A program made the position numbers and the translations under genes. A stretch of 64,000 bases of DNA from Neisseria lisongii. Its GTDB lineage: Bacteria > Pseudomonadota > Gammaproteobacteria > Burkholderiales > Neisseriaceae. A model generated the notes under the pieces. That model worked only from the letters and a program-made list of their open reading frames with translations. It searched no databases and had not been told where the DNA came from. The DNA lies in the NCBI RefSeq assembly GCF_028463985.1, contig NZ_CP116766.1, forward strand, positions 1,302,001-1,366,000, written 5' to 3'. Shown in pieces: positions 42,345-50,329 of this stretch; the first letter of the stretch is position 1, and each line of letters begins with the position of its first letter.

Positions 42345-42411
42345 TCCCGTTTTCAGACGGCCTCAAGCGGGCCGTCCGGACATTGTTTTCTCTGTAAAAC
42401 AGGAAAAGATT

Positions 42412-43779
42412 ATGTTGAAAAAAGTATTAATCGCCAATCGGGGCGAAATCGCCCTGCGTGTTTTGCGTGCCTGTCGGGAAATGGGCATTGCCACCGTTGC
42501 CGTGCATTCCGAAGCGGATAAAGACAGCCTGCACGTCAAGCTGGCGGACGAATCGGTCTGCATCGGCCCTGCCGCTTCGGCGCAAAGTTATCTGAATATT
42601 CCGGCGCTGATTGCTGCTGCCGAAGTAACCGGTGCCGATGCGATTCACCCCGGCTACGGCTTTTTGGCGGAAAACGCCAATTTTGCCGAACAGGTCGAGC
42701 AGTCCGGCTTTATCTTTATCGGTCCGAAAGCCGATACCATCCGTCTGATGGGCGACAAAGTGTCGGCCAAACATGCGATGATTGAAGCGGGCGTGCCTTG
42801 CGTGCCGGGTTCGGACGGTGCATTGTCCGACAATCCCGATGAGATTCTGAAAACTGCCGATAAAGTCGGTTATCCGGTGATTATCAAAGCCTCCGGCGGC
42901 GGCGGCGGTCGGGGTATGCGTGTGGTCGAGAAAAAAGAAGACCTGCTCAAATCAGTGGAAATGACCAAGGCTGAAGCCGGTGCCGCATTCGGCAATCCGA
43001 TGGTGTATATGGAACGCTATCTGCAACGCCCGCGCCATATCGAAATCCAAGTCTTGGCCGACGAACACGGCAATGCGCTTTATCTGGCCGAGCGGGACTG
43101 CTCGATGCAGCGCCGCCATCAGAAAGTAATCGAAGAAGCGCCTGCACCGGGCATTACCGAGGAAGAACGCCGCAAAATCGGCGAAGCCTGCGCCGATGCC
43201 TGCAAACGTATCGGCTACCGTGGTGCGGGTACATTCGAATTTCTGTATGAAAACGGCGAATTTTTCTTTATCGAAATGAACACCCGTGTTCAAGTAGAAC
43301 ATCCCGTTACCGAGCTGATTACCGGCGTGGACATCGTTCAGGAACAAATCCGCATTGCCGGCGGCGAGCCGCTGCCGTACACGCAGGACGACATCAAAAT
43401 CCAAGGCCATGCCTTTGAATGCCGTATCAACGCCGAAGACCCGTACAACTTTATTCCGAGTCCGGGTCTGATTGAAAGCTGCCACCTGCCGGGCGGTTTA
43501 GGCGTGCGTGTAGACAGCCACATCTACCAAGGCTACCGCATTCCGCCGCACTACGACAGCCTGATCGGTAAAATCTGCGTACTCGGCAAAACCCGCACAC
43601 AAGCCATGGCAAAAATGCGTGTCGCCCTTGCCGAACTGGCGGTAACCGGCATCAAAACCAATACCGCCCTGCACCGCGACCTGTTTGCCGATCCGGGCTT
43701 CGAGCAAGGCGGTGTCAGCATTCACTATCTCGAACAGTGGCTGGAAAAACGCAAACAGCAGCATGATTGTTCCCGATAG
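42412..43779 (+). CDS. accC: Acetyl-CoA carboxylase biotin carboxylase subunit
   Basis: A 455-residue ATP-grasp enzyme that carboxylates biotin on AccB. Landmarks: KVLIANRGEIALRVLRACRE at the N-terminus, HPGYGFLAENA near residue 83, the glycine-rich loop KASGGGGGRGMRVV near residue 160, and the catalytic segment FFFIEMNTRVQVEHPVTE near residue 283. The length is normal. accB-accC-prmA is a common beta/gammaproteobacterial order. Confidence 0.98.
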   Translation: MLKKVLIANRGEIALRVLRACREMGIATVAVHSEADKDSLHVKLADESVCIGPAASAQSYLNIPALIAAAEVTGADAIHPGYGFLAENANFAEQVEQSGFIFIGPKADTIRLMGDKVSAKHAMIEAGVPCVPGSDGALSDNPDEILKTADKVGYPVIIKASGGGGGRGMRVVEKKEDLLKSVEMTKAEAGAAFGNPMVYMERYLQRPRHIEIQVLADEHGNALYLAERDCSMQRRHQKVIEEAPAPGITEEERRKIGEACADACKRIGYRGAGTFEFLYENGEFFFIEMNTRVQVEHPVTELITGVDIVQEQIRIAGGEPLPYTQDDIKIQGHAFECRINAEDPYNFIPSPGLIESCHLPGGLGVRVDSHIYQGYRIPPHYDSLIGKICVLGKTRTQAMAKMRVALAELAVTGIKTNTALHRDLFADPGFEQGGVSIHYLEQWLEKRKQQHDCSR

Positions 43780-43837
43780 CTGCAACATGCTTTGATACAC
43801 AGCAAACCGACAGCAAATAAATGTTCGTGTTTGGTTT

Positions 43838-44010
43838 TATCGTTAAAACACCGGATTTTCCATACAAAAGCAGGCGTAGGTTGTGGTTAGCGAGGCACGA
43901 GCGTAACCCAACAAAACCTTATGTTTTAAAGTATTTACAATCGTGTCGGGTCTCGACCCGACCTACGCCCTGTTTAAAAGCCGTATGAATAATTCAGTGT
44001 ATTTACGATA
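43838..44010. mobile_element. MITE-3 copy (173 bp)
   Basis: Starts TATCGTTAAAACACCGG and ends GTATTTACGATA. The core has inverted arms GTAGGTTGTGGTTAGCGAGG / CGGGTCTCGACCCGACCTAC. Copies at 45697-45856 and 49598-49769 share the layout. It fills most of the accC-prmA gap. Confidence 0.7.
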
Positions 44011-44069
44011 CGCCGTCTGAAAACAAGCGTAGCGAGTTTCTGCGCAGCTAAAATCGACTTTTCAGACGG
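44011..44069. repeat. Bracketed repeat between accC and prmA
   Basis: CGCCGTCTGAAAACAAGC, then GTAGCGAGTTTCTGCGCAGC and TAAAATCGAC, then an inverted uptake sequence. Confidence 0.7.
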
Positions 44070-44095
44070 CTCATTCCTAAGAAAGCCCCCTCCCC

Positions 44096-44983
44096 ATGTC
44101 TTACCAACAAATTACCATCCCCGTCAACGACACCGTTGCCGAACGCCTTGCCGATGCCCTGATGGAACACGGCGCACTCTCCGCCGCCATCGAAGACGCT
44201 TACGCCGGCACGGAAAACGAACAGGCGATTTTCGGCGAACCGGGTATGCCGACCGAACAAATCTGGCAACAAAGCAAAGTTATCGCCCTTTTCGGCGGCG
44301 AAGACGATGCCGCCGCCATCGTCCGCCAAGCCGCCGCAGCCTGCGGATTGGGCGAACTTCCCTGCCACAGCGAAATTCTCGAAGAACAAGATTGGGTACG
44401 CCTGACCCAAGCCCAGTTTGACCCGATCCAAATCTCCGACCGCCTGTGGATTACCCCCTCATGGCACGAAGTACCCGATGCCGATGCCGTCAATCTCCAA
44501 CTCGACCCCGGCCTCGCCTTCGGCACCGGAAGCCACCCGACCACCCGCCTCTGCCTGCAATGGCTGGACAACGAGCTTAAAGGCGGCGAAAGCGTTTTAG
44601 ACTACGGCTGCGGTTCCGGCATTCTCGCCATCGCCGCCCTCAAACTCGGCGCAGGTTCCGCCGTCGGTGTCGATATTGACGAACAGGCCATCCGTGCCAG
44701 CAACGACAACGCCGCCCAAAACAACGTCGCCGCACAATTCCACCTGCCCGACAGCCTGCCCGAAGGCCAATTCGATGTCGTCGTCGCCAACATTCTCGCC
44801 AACCCGCTGCGTATGCTCGGCGAAATGCTCGCCAACCGCACCAAAACCGGAGGCCGCATCGTCCTCTCCGGCCTGTTGGACGAACAAATCACCGAACTGA
44901 GCGACATCTACGCCCAATGGTTCGACATGCAGCCCGCCCAAACCGAAGACGGCTGGGCCCGCCTGAGCGGTATCAAACGCTGA
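44096..44983 (+). CDS. prmA: Ribosomal protein L11 methyltransferase
   Basis: A 295-residue SAM-dependent enzyme that trimethylates L11. The N-terminal L11-binding domain (MSYQQITIPVNDTVAERLAD) is followed by the family signature DPGLAFGTGSHPTTRLCLQW near residue 140, the SAM site SVLDYGCGSGILAIAALKLGA near residue 165, and the NPPY-like VVANILANPL near residue 225. It follows accC, as in many proteobacteria, but here repeats separate them. Confidence 0.96.
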   Translation: MSYQQITIPVNDTVAERLADALMEHGALSAAIEDAYAGTENEQAIFGEPGMPTEQIWQQSKVIALFGGEDDAAAIVRQAAAACGLGELPCHSEILEEQDWVRLTQAQFDPIQISDRLWITPSWHEVPDADAVNLQLDPGLAFGTGSHPTTRLCLQWLDNELKGGESVLDYGCGSGILAIAALKLGAGSAVGVDIDEQAIRASNDNAAQNNVAAQFHLPDSLPEGQFDVVVANILANPLRMLGEMLANRTKTGGRIVLSGLLDEQITELSDIYAQWFDMQPAQTEDGWARLSGIKR

Positions 44984-45006
44984 TTCGGCCATCGCCTGAT
45001 AAACCA

Positions 45007-45070
45007 AGGCCGTCTGAAAACGAGGGTAACGAGTTTCTGCGAAGCTAAAATCCGATTTTCAGACGGCCTT
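45007..45070. terminator. Bracketed repeat/terminator after prmA
   Basis: AAGGCCGTCTGAAAACGAGG, GTAACGAGTTTCTGCGAAGC, TAAAATC, then the inverted uptake sequence ending GGCCTT. The outer arms form a 15-bp stem. Confidence 0.65.
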
Positions 45071-45076
45071 GGTTAT

Positions 45077-45163
45077 ATATAGTCAATCCACTTAATAATC
45101 CATACAATTTAAATCCGATACTTGTAGGGTGCGAGCCAAAGCACGCACCTGTTCTGTGAGTTT
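45077..45163. repeat. MITE-1 end fused to a GTGCG palindrome module
   Basis: TATAGTCAATCCACTTAATA, then ATCCGATACTTGTAGGGTGC and GCACGCACCTGTTCTGTGAG. The inverse of this module occurs at about 3785-3867. Confidence 0.6.
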
Positions 45164-45360
45164 TATAGTCAATCCACTTAAAAATCCATACAATTTCCAA
45201 ATACACTCGTCATTCCGACGAAAGTCGGAATCTATCTGTCAGATTCAGAAACCATAAAGAAAAAACAGTTACCTAAACCGCCGAAATGGATTCCGACTTT
45301 CGTCGGAATGACGGGCGTGTTGGGTTTGGAATGTACTAGAAATTGGGTTGATTTACTATA
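45164..45360 (-). mobile_element. MITE-1, full-length copy (197 bp)
   Basis: TATAGTCAATCCACTTAAAA to GGTTGATTTACTATA, with both dRS3-like arms (ATTCCGACGAAAGTCGGAAT). Same orientation as the copy inside the IS630 transposase. Its last TA is the first TA of the next element. Confidence 0.88.
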
Positions 45361-45501
45361 TAGTTAAAACACCAAATTTTCTGTACAAATTGGCAAGCTA
45401 AGTTGGTCCACCGGCACTTTGTTCCCCGTCCCGCTGGCGGGAAGGGGCTAGGGGAAGGGTGGCTCGTTGTAGCGTCATATTTTTTCGGTTGATTTACTAT
45501 A
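45359..45501 (-). mobile_element. MITE-2 copy (143 bp)
   Basis: TATAGTTAAAACACC to GGTTGATTTACTATA, containing GTTCCCCGTCCCGCTGGCGG and the GTCATATTTTTTCGG end, the inverse of the copies at 10976 and 38336. It shares TATA with the MITE-1 on its left. Confidence 0.75.
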
Positions 45502-45506
45502 GTCAA

Positions 45507-45567
45507 AGCCGTCTGAAAATCTAATTTTAGCTTCGCAGAAACTCGTTACCCTCGTTTTCAGACGGCA
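45507..45567. repeat. Bracketed ~48-bp repeat, inverted orientation
   Basis: AGCCGTCTGAAAATCTAA, TTTTAGCTTCGCAGAAACTC, GTTACCCTCG, then TTTTCAGACGGC. Confidence 0.7.
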
Positions 45568-45569
45568 TT

Positions 45570-45700
45570 GATGTGGAATTTAAGAACACGTGCCTGCTTA
45601 GGCAAGCACGCTACACACGATTCCCCGTCCCGCTGGCGGGAAGGGGTTAGGGGAAGGGTGGTTCACTTGGGTTGTAATATTTTTTGGTGAATTCACTATA
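45570..45700 (-). repeat. Palindrome module joined to half a MITE-2
   Basis: GTGGAATTTAAGAACACGTG, GCTTAGGCAAGCACGCTAC, then CCCCGTCCCGCTGGCGGGAA and a TTTTTGGTGAATTCACTATA end. The same junction, inverted, is at 3535-3660. Confidence 0.6.
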
Positions 45701-45856
45701 GTTAATTCACTTAATAAAGAGAACGGGCGTAGGTTGGGTCGAGGCTCAACACGATTGCAAATACCTTGAAACATAAGATTTTGTTGGGTTACGCCCGTGC
45801 CTCGCTAACCACAATCTTCGCCTGCTTTTGTATGAAAAATTCGGTATTTTAACTAT
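45697..45856. mobile_element. MITE-3 copy (160 bp)
   Basis: TATAGTTAATTCACTTAATA to GGTATTTTAACTATA, with the arms GCGTAGGTTGGGTCGAGGC and GTTGGGTTACGCCCGTGCC. It ends 16 bases from the end of queA and shares TATA with the module to its left. Confidence 0.7.
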
Positions 45857-45872
45857 ACAAAAACGGGCAACC

Positions 45873-46904
45873 TTATTCTTCCGCCCTGCCCAAAATCATC
45901 GCATCGCCATAGCTGAAGAAACGGTATTGCTGTTCGACCGCATGGCGGTAAACGTTGCGGATGTGTTCCATGCCCGATAATGCGCTGACCAGCATCAGCA
46001 GCGTGGATTTCGGCAAGTGGAAATTGGTAATCAAACGATCAACCACTTTGAAACGGTAGCCCGGCGTGATAAAAATATCCGTATCGCCCTGCCCCGCTTT
46101 CAGACGGCCTTCGGCACGGGCGGCGGATTCCAAGGCACGCATGGATGTTGTTCCGACTGCCCAGATTTTGTTTCCCCGACTCTGCGCCGCCTCGATTTTG
46201 TCCACCACCGACTGCGGCACATCAAACCATTCGCTGTGCATTTTATGGTCGGCAATATTCTCCACCCGCACCGGCTGGAATGTTCCCGCACCGACATGCA
46301 GCGTTACCTCCGCCATTTCCACGCCTTTTGCCGCCAGCTTCGCCAGCAGTTCCTCAGTAAAATGCAGACCCGCCGTCGGCGCAGCCACCGCCCCCTGATA
46401 TTTGGCATACACCGTCTGATAACGGCTGTCGTCCTCATCATCGGCGGCACGCTCGATATAAGGCGGTAGCGGAAGGCGGCCGTTTTCCTCCAACAAACGA
46501 TACACCGATTCGCTGCCCGCAAAACGCAGGCAAAACAGTTCCCCCGCCCGCTCCAGCATCACCGCCTGCACGCCGCCCTCAAAAATCAGCTCCGTCCCCG
46601 GTTTCGGCGACTTGGACGAACGGATATGCGCCAGCGCCGTATGCTCGTCCAACACCCGCTCAATCAACGCCTCGATTTTACCGCCGCTTGCCTTCTGCCC
46701 GAATAAGCGTGCCTTCATCACCTTGGTATTGTTAAACACCAACACATCGCCCGCCGCCACATAATCGGCAACATCGGCAAACGCCGCATCCCGAATCGGA
46801 AGCGACGGCAAGGCCACCAGCAAACGGCTGCTGCCCCGCACTTCTGGCGGATATTGGGCAATCAATTCATCAGGCAATTCAAAATCAAAATCGGCAATAT
46901 TCAT
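45873..46904 (-). CDS. queA: S-adenosylmethionine:tRNA ribosyltransferase-isomerase
   Basis: A 343-residue enzyme that transfers the ribosyl moiety of SAM to preQ1 in tRNA, giving epoxyqueuosine. It has FDFELPDELIAQYPPEVRGS at the N-terminus, VLVFNNTKVMKARLFGQKA near residue 55, VAAPTAGLHFTEELLAKL near residue 170, and RLITNFHLPKSTLLMLVSAL near residue 290. I place the start at 46904 with GGAAG about 9 bases upstream; two in-frame ATGs further up (46925 region) lack such a site. Confidence 0.96.
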   Translation of the reverse strand: MNIADFDFELPDELIAQYPPEVRGSSRLLVALPSLPIRDAAFADVADYVAAGDVLVFNNTKVMKARLFGQKASGGKIEALIERVLDEHTALAHIRSSKSPKPGTELIFEGGVQAVMLERAGELFCLRFAGSESVYRLLEENGRLPLPPYIERAADDEDDSRYQTVYAKYQGAVAAPTAGLHFTEELLAKLAAKGVEMAEVTLHVGAGTFQPVRVENIADHKMHSEWFDVPQSVVDKIEAAQSRGNKIWAVGTTSMRALESAARAEGRLKAGQGDTDIFITPGYRFKVVDRLITNFHLPKSTLLMLVSALSGMEHIRNVYRHAVEQQYRFFSYGDAMILGRAEE

Positions 46905-46983
46905 CAGTAGCTTCCGCATAGTCAAACGACCGCTATTATATAGCGAATCCCCACCCCCCGCATGGCTTTTCAGGGCTAACGTC

Positions 46984-47027
46984 AGGCCGTCTGAAAATGA
47001 GCGTAGCGAGTTTCTGCGCAGCTAAAA
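46984..47027 (+). repeat. Unpaired uptake sequence with one ~48-bp repeat unit
   Basis: AGGCCGTCTGAAAATGAGC, GTAGCGAGTTTCTGCGCAGC, TAAAAC; the usual closing inverted uptake sequence is missing and the palindrome module 47040-47115 follows directly. Confidence 0.65.
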
Positions 47028-47039
47028 CGGTATTCTGCC

Positions 47040-47115
47040 GTAGGGTGCGGGTTACCGCACCGCTTTGCTTTATTGCTTCAATCTTCATTCAATGGTGCGA
47101 TTACTCGCACCCTAC
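47040..47115. repeat. REP-like palindrome (GTAGGGTGCGGG module), 76 bp
   Basis: GTAGGGTGCGGGTTACCGCA and its inverse GTGCGATTACTCGCACCCTA enclose a 35-base centre with CAATCTTCATTCAA. Related modules lie at 48326-48401 and 51759-51836. It lies about 100 bases from the IS110-family gene end. Confidence 0.75.
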
Positions 47116-47217
47116 CTGATTTCAGTAGCAACTGTATTTTTCACCCCGTCGGGCAAAAATACAAAAACGGTTAGTCTGAAGGCCGGTCTGAACAAAACCG
47201 GCAATACTTCAACATGA

Positions 47218-48162
47218 TCAAACAGCACTCACTGCCGCCAAACGATCCCGCATCATCGCATTCAGAATCGTCAGCAGCTTACGCATACAGGCCGTTACCG
47301 CCACTTTGTACGGCTTACCCCGCAAACGCAGACGTTGGTAGAAGTCCTTAATCCTCGGTTCGTAGTGTGCCGCCACCATCGCCGCCATATACAGCGTTTT
47401 GCGTACAGCACTGCGCCCGCCGAAACAGCGGCTTTTAAACTTCATTGTGCCGCTTTCTTTCACATAAGGGGCGACACCTACCAAACCGGCAATCTGTTTA
47501 TGCGATACTCTGCCCAATTCCGGCAACATCGCACATAAGGTCGCCGCAGTGGTCGGACCGATACCTTTGATGCTTTGCAGCAGACTGCTTTTGTCGCCAA
47601 AATGAGTGTCGTTATGTTCTTCGATCTGTTTGTCCAAAGCAGCAATCAGTATGTCGAAATGTGCGATCAGTGCTTCAACACTTTGAATCTGTGTTTCATG
47701 TACCTGCTGCAAACGGTTTTTTTCGGCACTGCGCATTTCAACCAGTTGAGTGCGGCGGCTGATTAAGGCTTCGAGGATTTCTTCTGCCTCACTCGGCGGC
47801 GTATAGAGCTGCCGTTCCCAATCGGGCTTTTGTGTGATTACCTGTGCGTAAAACGCCAACATTTTGGCATCGGCCGCATCGGTTTTGGTGAGTGATTGCG
47901 ACTGTGCGAATTGGTGCGTCTGACGGGGATTGGCAATGATGACTTTGAATCCTGCCCGGTGCAGTGCTTTGGCCAATGGGATTTCCAGTCCGCCGGTGCT
48001 TTCCATCACAACCAGTGAGACCTGATGTTTTTTCAGGTATTCGATGGTGTGGAGAAAGCCTTTTTGGTTGTTGGTCTCGGTTTTGGTCTTTTTGGAAGAC
48101 GTGATGCCGATAACGAAGTTTCGTTTGGCGATGTCGATACCGCCGTAGTTTTGGGTACTCAT
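47218..48162 (-). CDS. IS110-family transposase
   Basis: A 314-residue DEDD-type transposase/recombinase related to Piv invertases. N-terminal RuvC-like catalytic region: GGIDIAKRNFVIGI, VVMESTGGLEI near residue 55, and TDAADAKMLAFYAQ near residue 98. C-terminal region: GIGPTTAATLCAML near residue 205 and SRCFGGRSAVRKTLYMAAM near residue 255, carrying the catalytic-serine segment. The frame is intact. The ATG at 48162 has AGG six bases upstream; in-frame ATGs at 48165 and 48180 are alternatives. IS110 elements lack clear terminal inverted repeats, so I do not set the element ends; they lie within about 47116-48325, between two REP-like palindromes. Confidence 0.92.
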   Translation of the reverse strand: MSTQNYGGIDIAKRNFVIGITSSKKTKTETNNQKGFLHTIEYLKKHQVSLVVMESTGGLEIPLAKALHRAGFKVIIANPRQTHQFAQSQSLTKTDAADAKMLAFYAQVITQKPDWERQLYTPPSEAEEILEALISRRTQLVEMRSAEKNRLQQVHETQIQSVEALIAHFDILIAALDKQIEEHNDTHFGDKSSLLQSIKGIGPTTAATLCAMLPELGRVSHKQIAGLVGVAPYVKESGTMKFKSRCFGGRSAVRKTLYMAAMVAAHYEPRIKDFYQRLRLRGKPYKVAVTACMRKLLTILNAMMRDRLAAVSAV

Positions 48163-48583
48163 CATAAACCTGTCTTGCATTCGGTTGTGTTGTCGGGCAA
48201 CTGTCCGGTTGTGTTGATGGGTTGCCCGGCTTCCCTAAGCTACACAGCGGTTGTTGAACCTTGGGTGCGCACGGGTGGCGGCCGGGCGGGTGTTGCTTGT
48301 TATGATACTGGAAGTTGGATATACAAGGGTGCGGGTTACCGCACCGCTTTGCCTTGTTTCCTCAATCCTCATTCAATATGGTGCGATGGCTCGCACCCCA
48401 CCCGATTTTCAGACGGCCTCAATCCGCCCAAAAAACATATTTATGCCGCAAAACCTACTTTTTCCAAGCCATTGATAACAAACCATAAATTTCCCGAAAA
48501 ATGCCAAAATTCAAGCCATTTTACCCTGAAGGCATTATTTTTCCATTAAAAACAATTAAATAGCATTAAATTAAAATAACCTA
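48163..48583. other. Spacer between the IS110 gene and the exported-protein cluster
   Basis: Contains the non-coding end of the IS110 element (CGGGCAACTGTCC and GGGTTGCCCGG, about 48196-48230, may form its hairpin), the second REP-like palindrome (48326-48401), an uptake sequence (48408-48419), then AT-rich sequence leading to the A-run promoter. No gene recognised. Confidence 0.5.
48326..48401. repeat. REP-like palindrome, second copy
   Basis: AGGGTGCGGGTTACCGCACC, CCTCAATCCTCATTCAATAT and GGTGCGATGGCTCGCACCCC. Same arrangement and same direction as 47040-47115, on the other side of the IS110 gene. Confidence 0.7.
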
Positions 48584-48610
48584 TTGAAAAAAAAAAAAAA
48601 AAAATACAAT
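48584..48610 (+). promoter_or_regulatory. Candidate phase-variable promoter with an 18-A tract
   Basis: TTGAAA (48584-48589) and TACAAT (48605-48610) are separated only by A residues: the A-run is 18 long (48587-48604), three of them inside the -35 hexamer, leaving a 15-bp spacer. Slippage in the run would change the spacing and thus promoter strength. The gene start is at 48639 with AAAGGAAG before it. Confidence 0.7.
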
Positions 48611-48638
48611 GCGGTTTTCGTCAAAAAAAGGAAGAAAA

Positions 48639-49025
48639 ATGAAGCAAATCCCCCTCTTATTCGCCCTGCTGGGCGCATTGGCCGTCAGCGACATCGCCGC
48701 CGCTAAGTTGGTGAAAATACATAGCTATACCACCACGAAAGGTAGTAAAAGCAGAGCCACCTTTTATTACGATAGCGCCTCCATCCGCCGGGAATCGCTG
48801 CGCCTTGCCAACGGTAATATCGAGCCGATTGTTACCGTGAAACTGATGTGGCAATACCAACCGGCTTGGGATCAAAACAACGACGGCAATAAAGTCAGTA
48901 AACATGAGCAGATCAGCCAATATACCTGCCGCCCTGTAGATGGTCAGTATTACCTGAGAACCATTCAACTCATCGACAACGGCACCCGCTACCGTTATCA
49001 AGCAGATGATCCGAATGCCGAATAG
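48639..49025 (+). CDS. Small exported protein, possibly surface-adhesin-E-like
   Basis: A 128-residue protein with a Sec signal (MKQIPLLFALLGALAVSDIAA, cleavage after about residue 22). The mature part is short and beta-rich: TTTKGSKSRATFYYDSASIR, then VTVKLMWQYQPAW, one cysteine in ISQYTCRPVDGQYYLR, and RTIQLIDNGTRYRYQ. The YYDSASI and mid-domain Cys pattern faintly recalls surface-adhesin protein E-like domains, but I would not assign a function. It is the first of five accessory genes and lies behind the A-tract promoter. AAAGGAAG precedes the ATG; a start ten codons earlier (48609) lies in the -10 box and is unlikely. Confidence 0.75.
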   Translation: MKQIPLLFALLGALAVSDIAAAKLVKIHSYTTTKGSKSRATFYYDSASIRRESLRLANGNIEPIVTVKLMWQYQPAWDQNNDGNKVSKHEQISQYTCRPVDGQYYLRTIQLIDNGTRYRYQADDPNAE

Positions 49026-49160
49026 AAATCGCTTGATGACAACAGCAGCCTCGCAGATATATTCTGCAAATAAGCCCTCTGCGGCGGCAAGCCTGCCGCC
49101 TGTTATCTACCCCGCCCGTATCGGCTTTGCCGACGGGTCGCTTAATTTAAAAGGAAAAAA

Positions 49161-49592
49161 ATGATGAGTAATGAAAGTATTTCTAAAAATGAATTTACTA
49201 TAATTATGGTGGCTTCAATCCTAGTGTTTCTCTGTTTATGCTGGCTACTCTCTGCATTCGATACACCACAAGCAAACATAATATCGTTTCTCACCGGGCT
49301 AATAACGAGCCTTCTATGCCCATGGATGTTACAAAGAATTTATAACTTTCTTAATTCCCTTACTAGTGAACAAAAAACGAAAAGATTTTTGTCTTTAGTC
49401 GGTATCGTTTTTTTGCCCTTTGTCGGAGCTGGATTCATTTTCATATTTACTAAGTTCAGTGGGTTTACAAAACAGCCGAGCAACAATCCTATGGCTGCAT
49501 ACTTATTCAGCAACTTAGGCGGTATATTCTACGGTTGTCTGGTTAATTTCAAAAACAGACAAAAATCCGAGCAAATCAAAACCTCAAAGTGA
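49161..49592 (+). CDS. Small integral membrane protein, unknown function
   Basis: A 143-residue protein with four hydrophobic segments at about 14-32, 42-58, 76-98 and 108-122, and a lysine-rich C-terminal tail. The base composition is AT-rich relative to the core genes. AAAAGGAAAAAA precedes two adjacent ATGs (49161, 49164). I do not recognise the family. It lies between exported-protein genes and is followed directly by a MITE-3, whose first bases lie 6 bases past the stop codon. Confidence 0.65.
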   Translation: MMSNESISKNEFTIIMVASILVFLCLCWLLSAFDTPQANIISFLTGLITSLLCPWMLQRIYNFLNSLTSEQKTKRFLSLVGIVFLPFVGAGFIFIFTKFSGFTKQPSNNPMAAYLFSNLGGIFYGCLVNFKNRQKSEQIKTSK

Positions 49593-49597
49593 GTTGA

Positions 49598-49769
49598 TAT
49601 AGCCCAAACACCCTATTTTCCATACAAAATCAAGCGTAGGTTGTGGTTAGCGAGGCCGAGCGTAACCCAACAACACCTTATATTTTAAGAGATTTCCAAT
49701 CGTGTTGGGTCGCGACCCAACCTACGCTCTGTTTGCAATACTGTATGGATTGTACGTGTTTTGACGATA
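49598..49769. mobile_element. MITE-3 copy (172 bp)
   Basis: TATAGCCCAAACACCCTATT to GTGTTTTGACGATA, with GCGTAGGTTGTGGTTAGCGA and GGGTCGCGACCCAACCTACG. It lies immediately upstream of the 49808 gene and so may supply or disrupt its promoter. Confidence 0.7.
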
Positions 49770-49807
49770 AAACCGATATTGAACCCAATCAAACAAGGAA
49801 AAAAATC

Positions 49808-50269
49808 ATGACTAAAGTAAATCAAGCCCTGCTCTCTGTTACCCTGCTTGCTCTCAGCGCTGTCGGCTTTGCCGCAGAAAATGACTGGCGGCCTGCGCCT
49901 GAGTATGACTTTACAGTCGAAAACTCTAAAGCGTCTTATATGATTAATCTGAATCCGAAATACATCAGCTTTGAAAATGCCAAATTTAAAGACGGAAGCA
50001 CAATTCCTACGCTGATCTTTACTTATGGGATTACCTATACCCCGCCGTTGGCGGACGGCCAAGATGCCTCAATTTATATCGAGCAGCATTCCTGCAGCAG
50101 CGAGTCGGGGAAAAGCGGTTTCAGTAAAACACGGCACTATGAAAAGCATTACACCAGCGATAAGGTTAGTAAATGGGATTTCCATGCGCCGAAATGGGAA
50201 AAAGATACTTCTGCGATGAATACGTTTGCCCAAAAGGCCTGCCGAAATTGGGCAAACCGGAAAAAATAA
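49808..50269 (+). CDS. Small exported protein with a Cys pair, unknown function
   Basis: A 153-residue protein with a Sec signal (MTKVNQALLSVTLLALSAVG, cleavage near FAAEN). The mature domain has NSKASYMINLNPKYISFE, IPTLIFTYGITY, a cysteine in EQHSCSSESGK, KWDFHAPKWEKD and a C-terminal FAQKACRNWANRKK. The two cysteines could form a disulfide. The layout (signal, beta-rich domain, mid Cys, C-terminal Cys after a Trp-containing helix) is shared with the 50884 gene and in part with the 48639 gene, which suggests one diverged family. AAGGAAAAA precedes the ATG at 49808. Confidence 0.72.
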   Translation: MTKVNQALLSVTLLALSAVGFAAENDWRPAPEYDFTVENSKASYMINLNPKYISFENAKFKDGSTIPTLIFTYGITYTPPLADGQDASIYIEQHSCSSESGKSGFSKTRHYEKHYTSDKVSKWDFHAPKWEKDTSAMNTFAQKACRNWANRKK

Positions 50270-50329
50270 TGGGTTTGCAGGCGGCTTTGCGGGCTGCCTG
50301 CGGCCGGTTTGATTTGGAAAGGATGTGTG

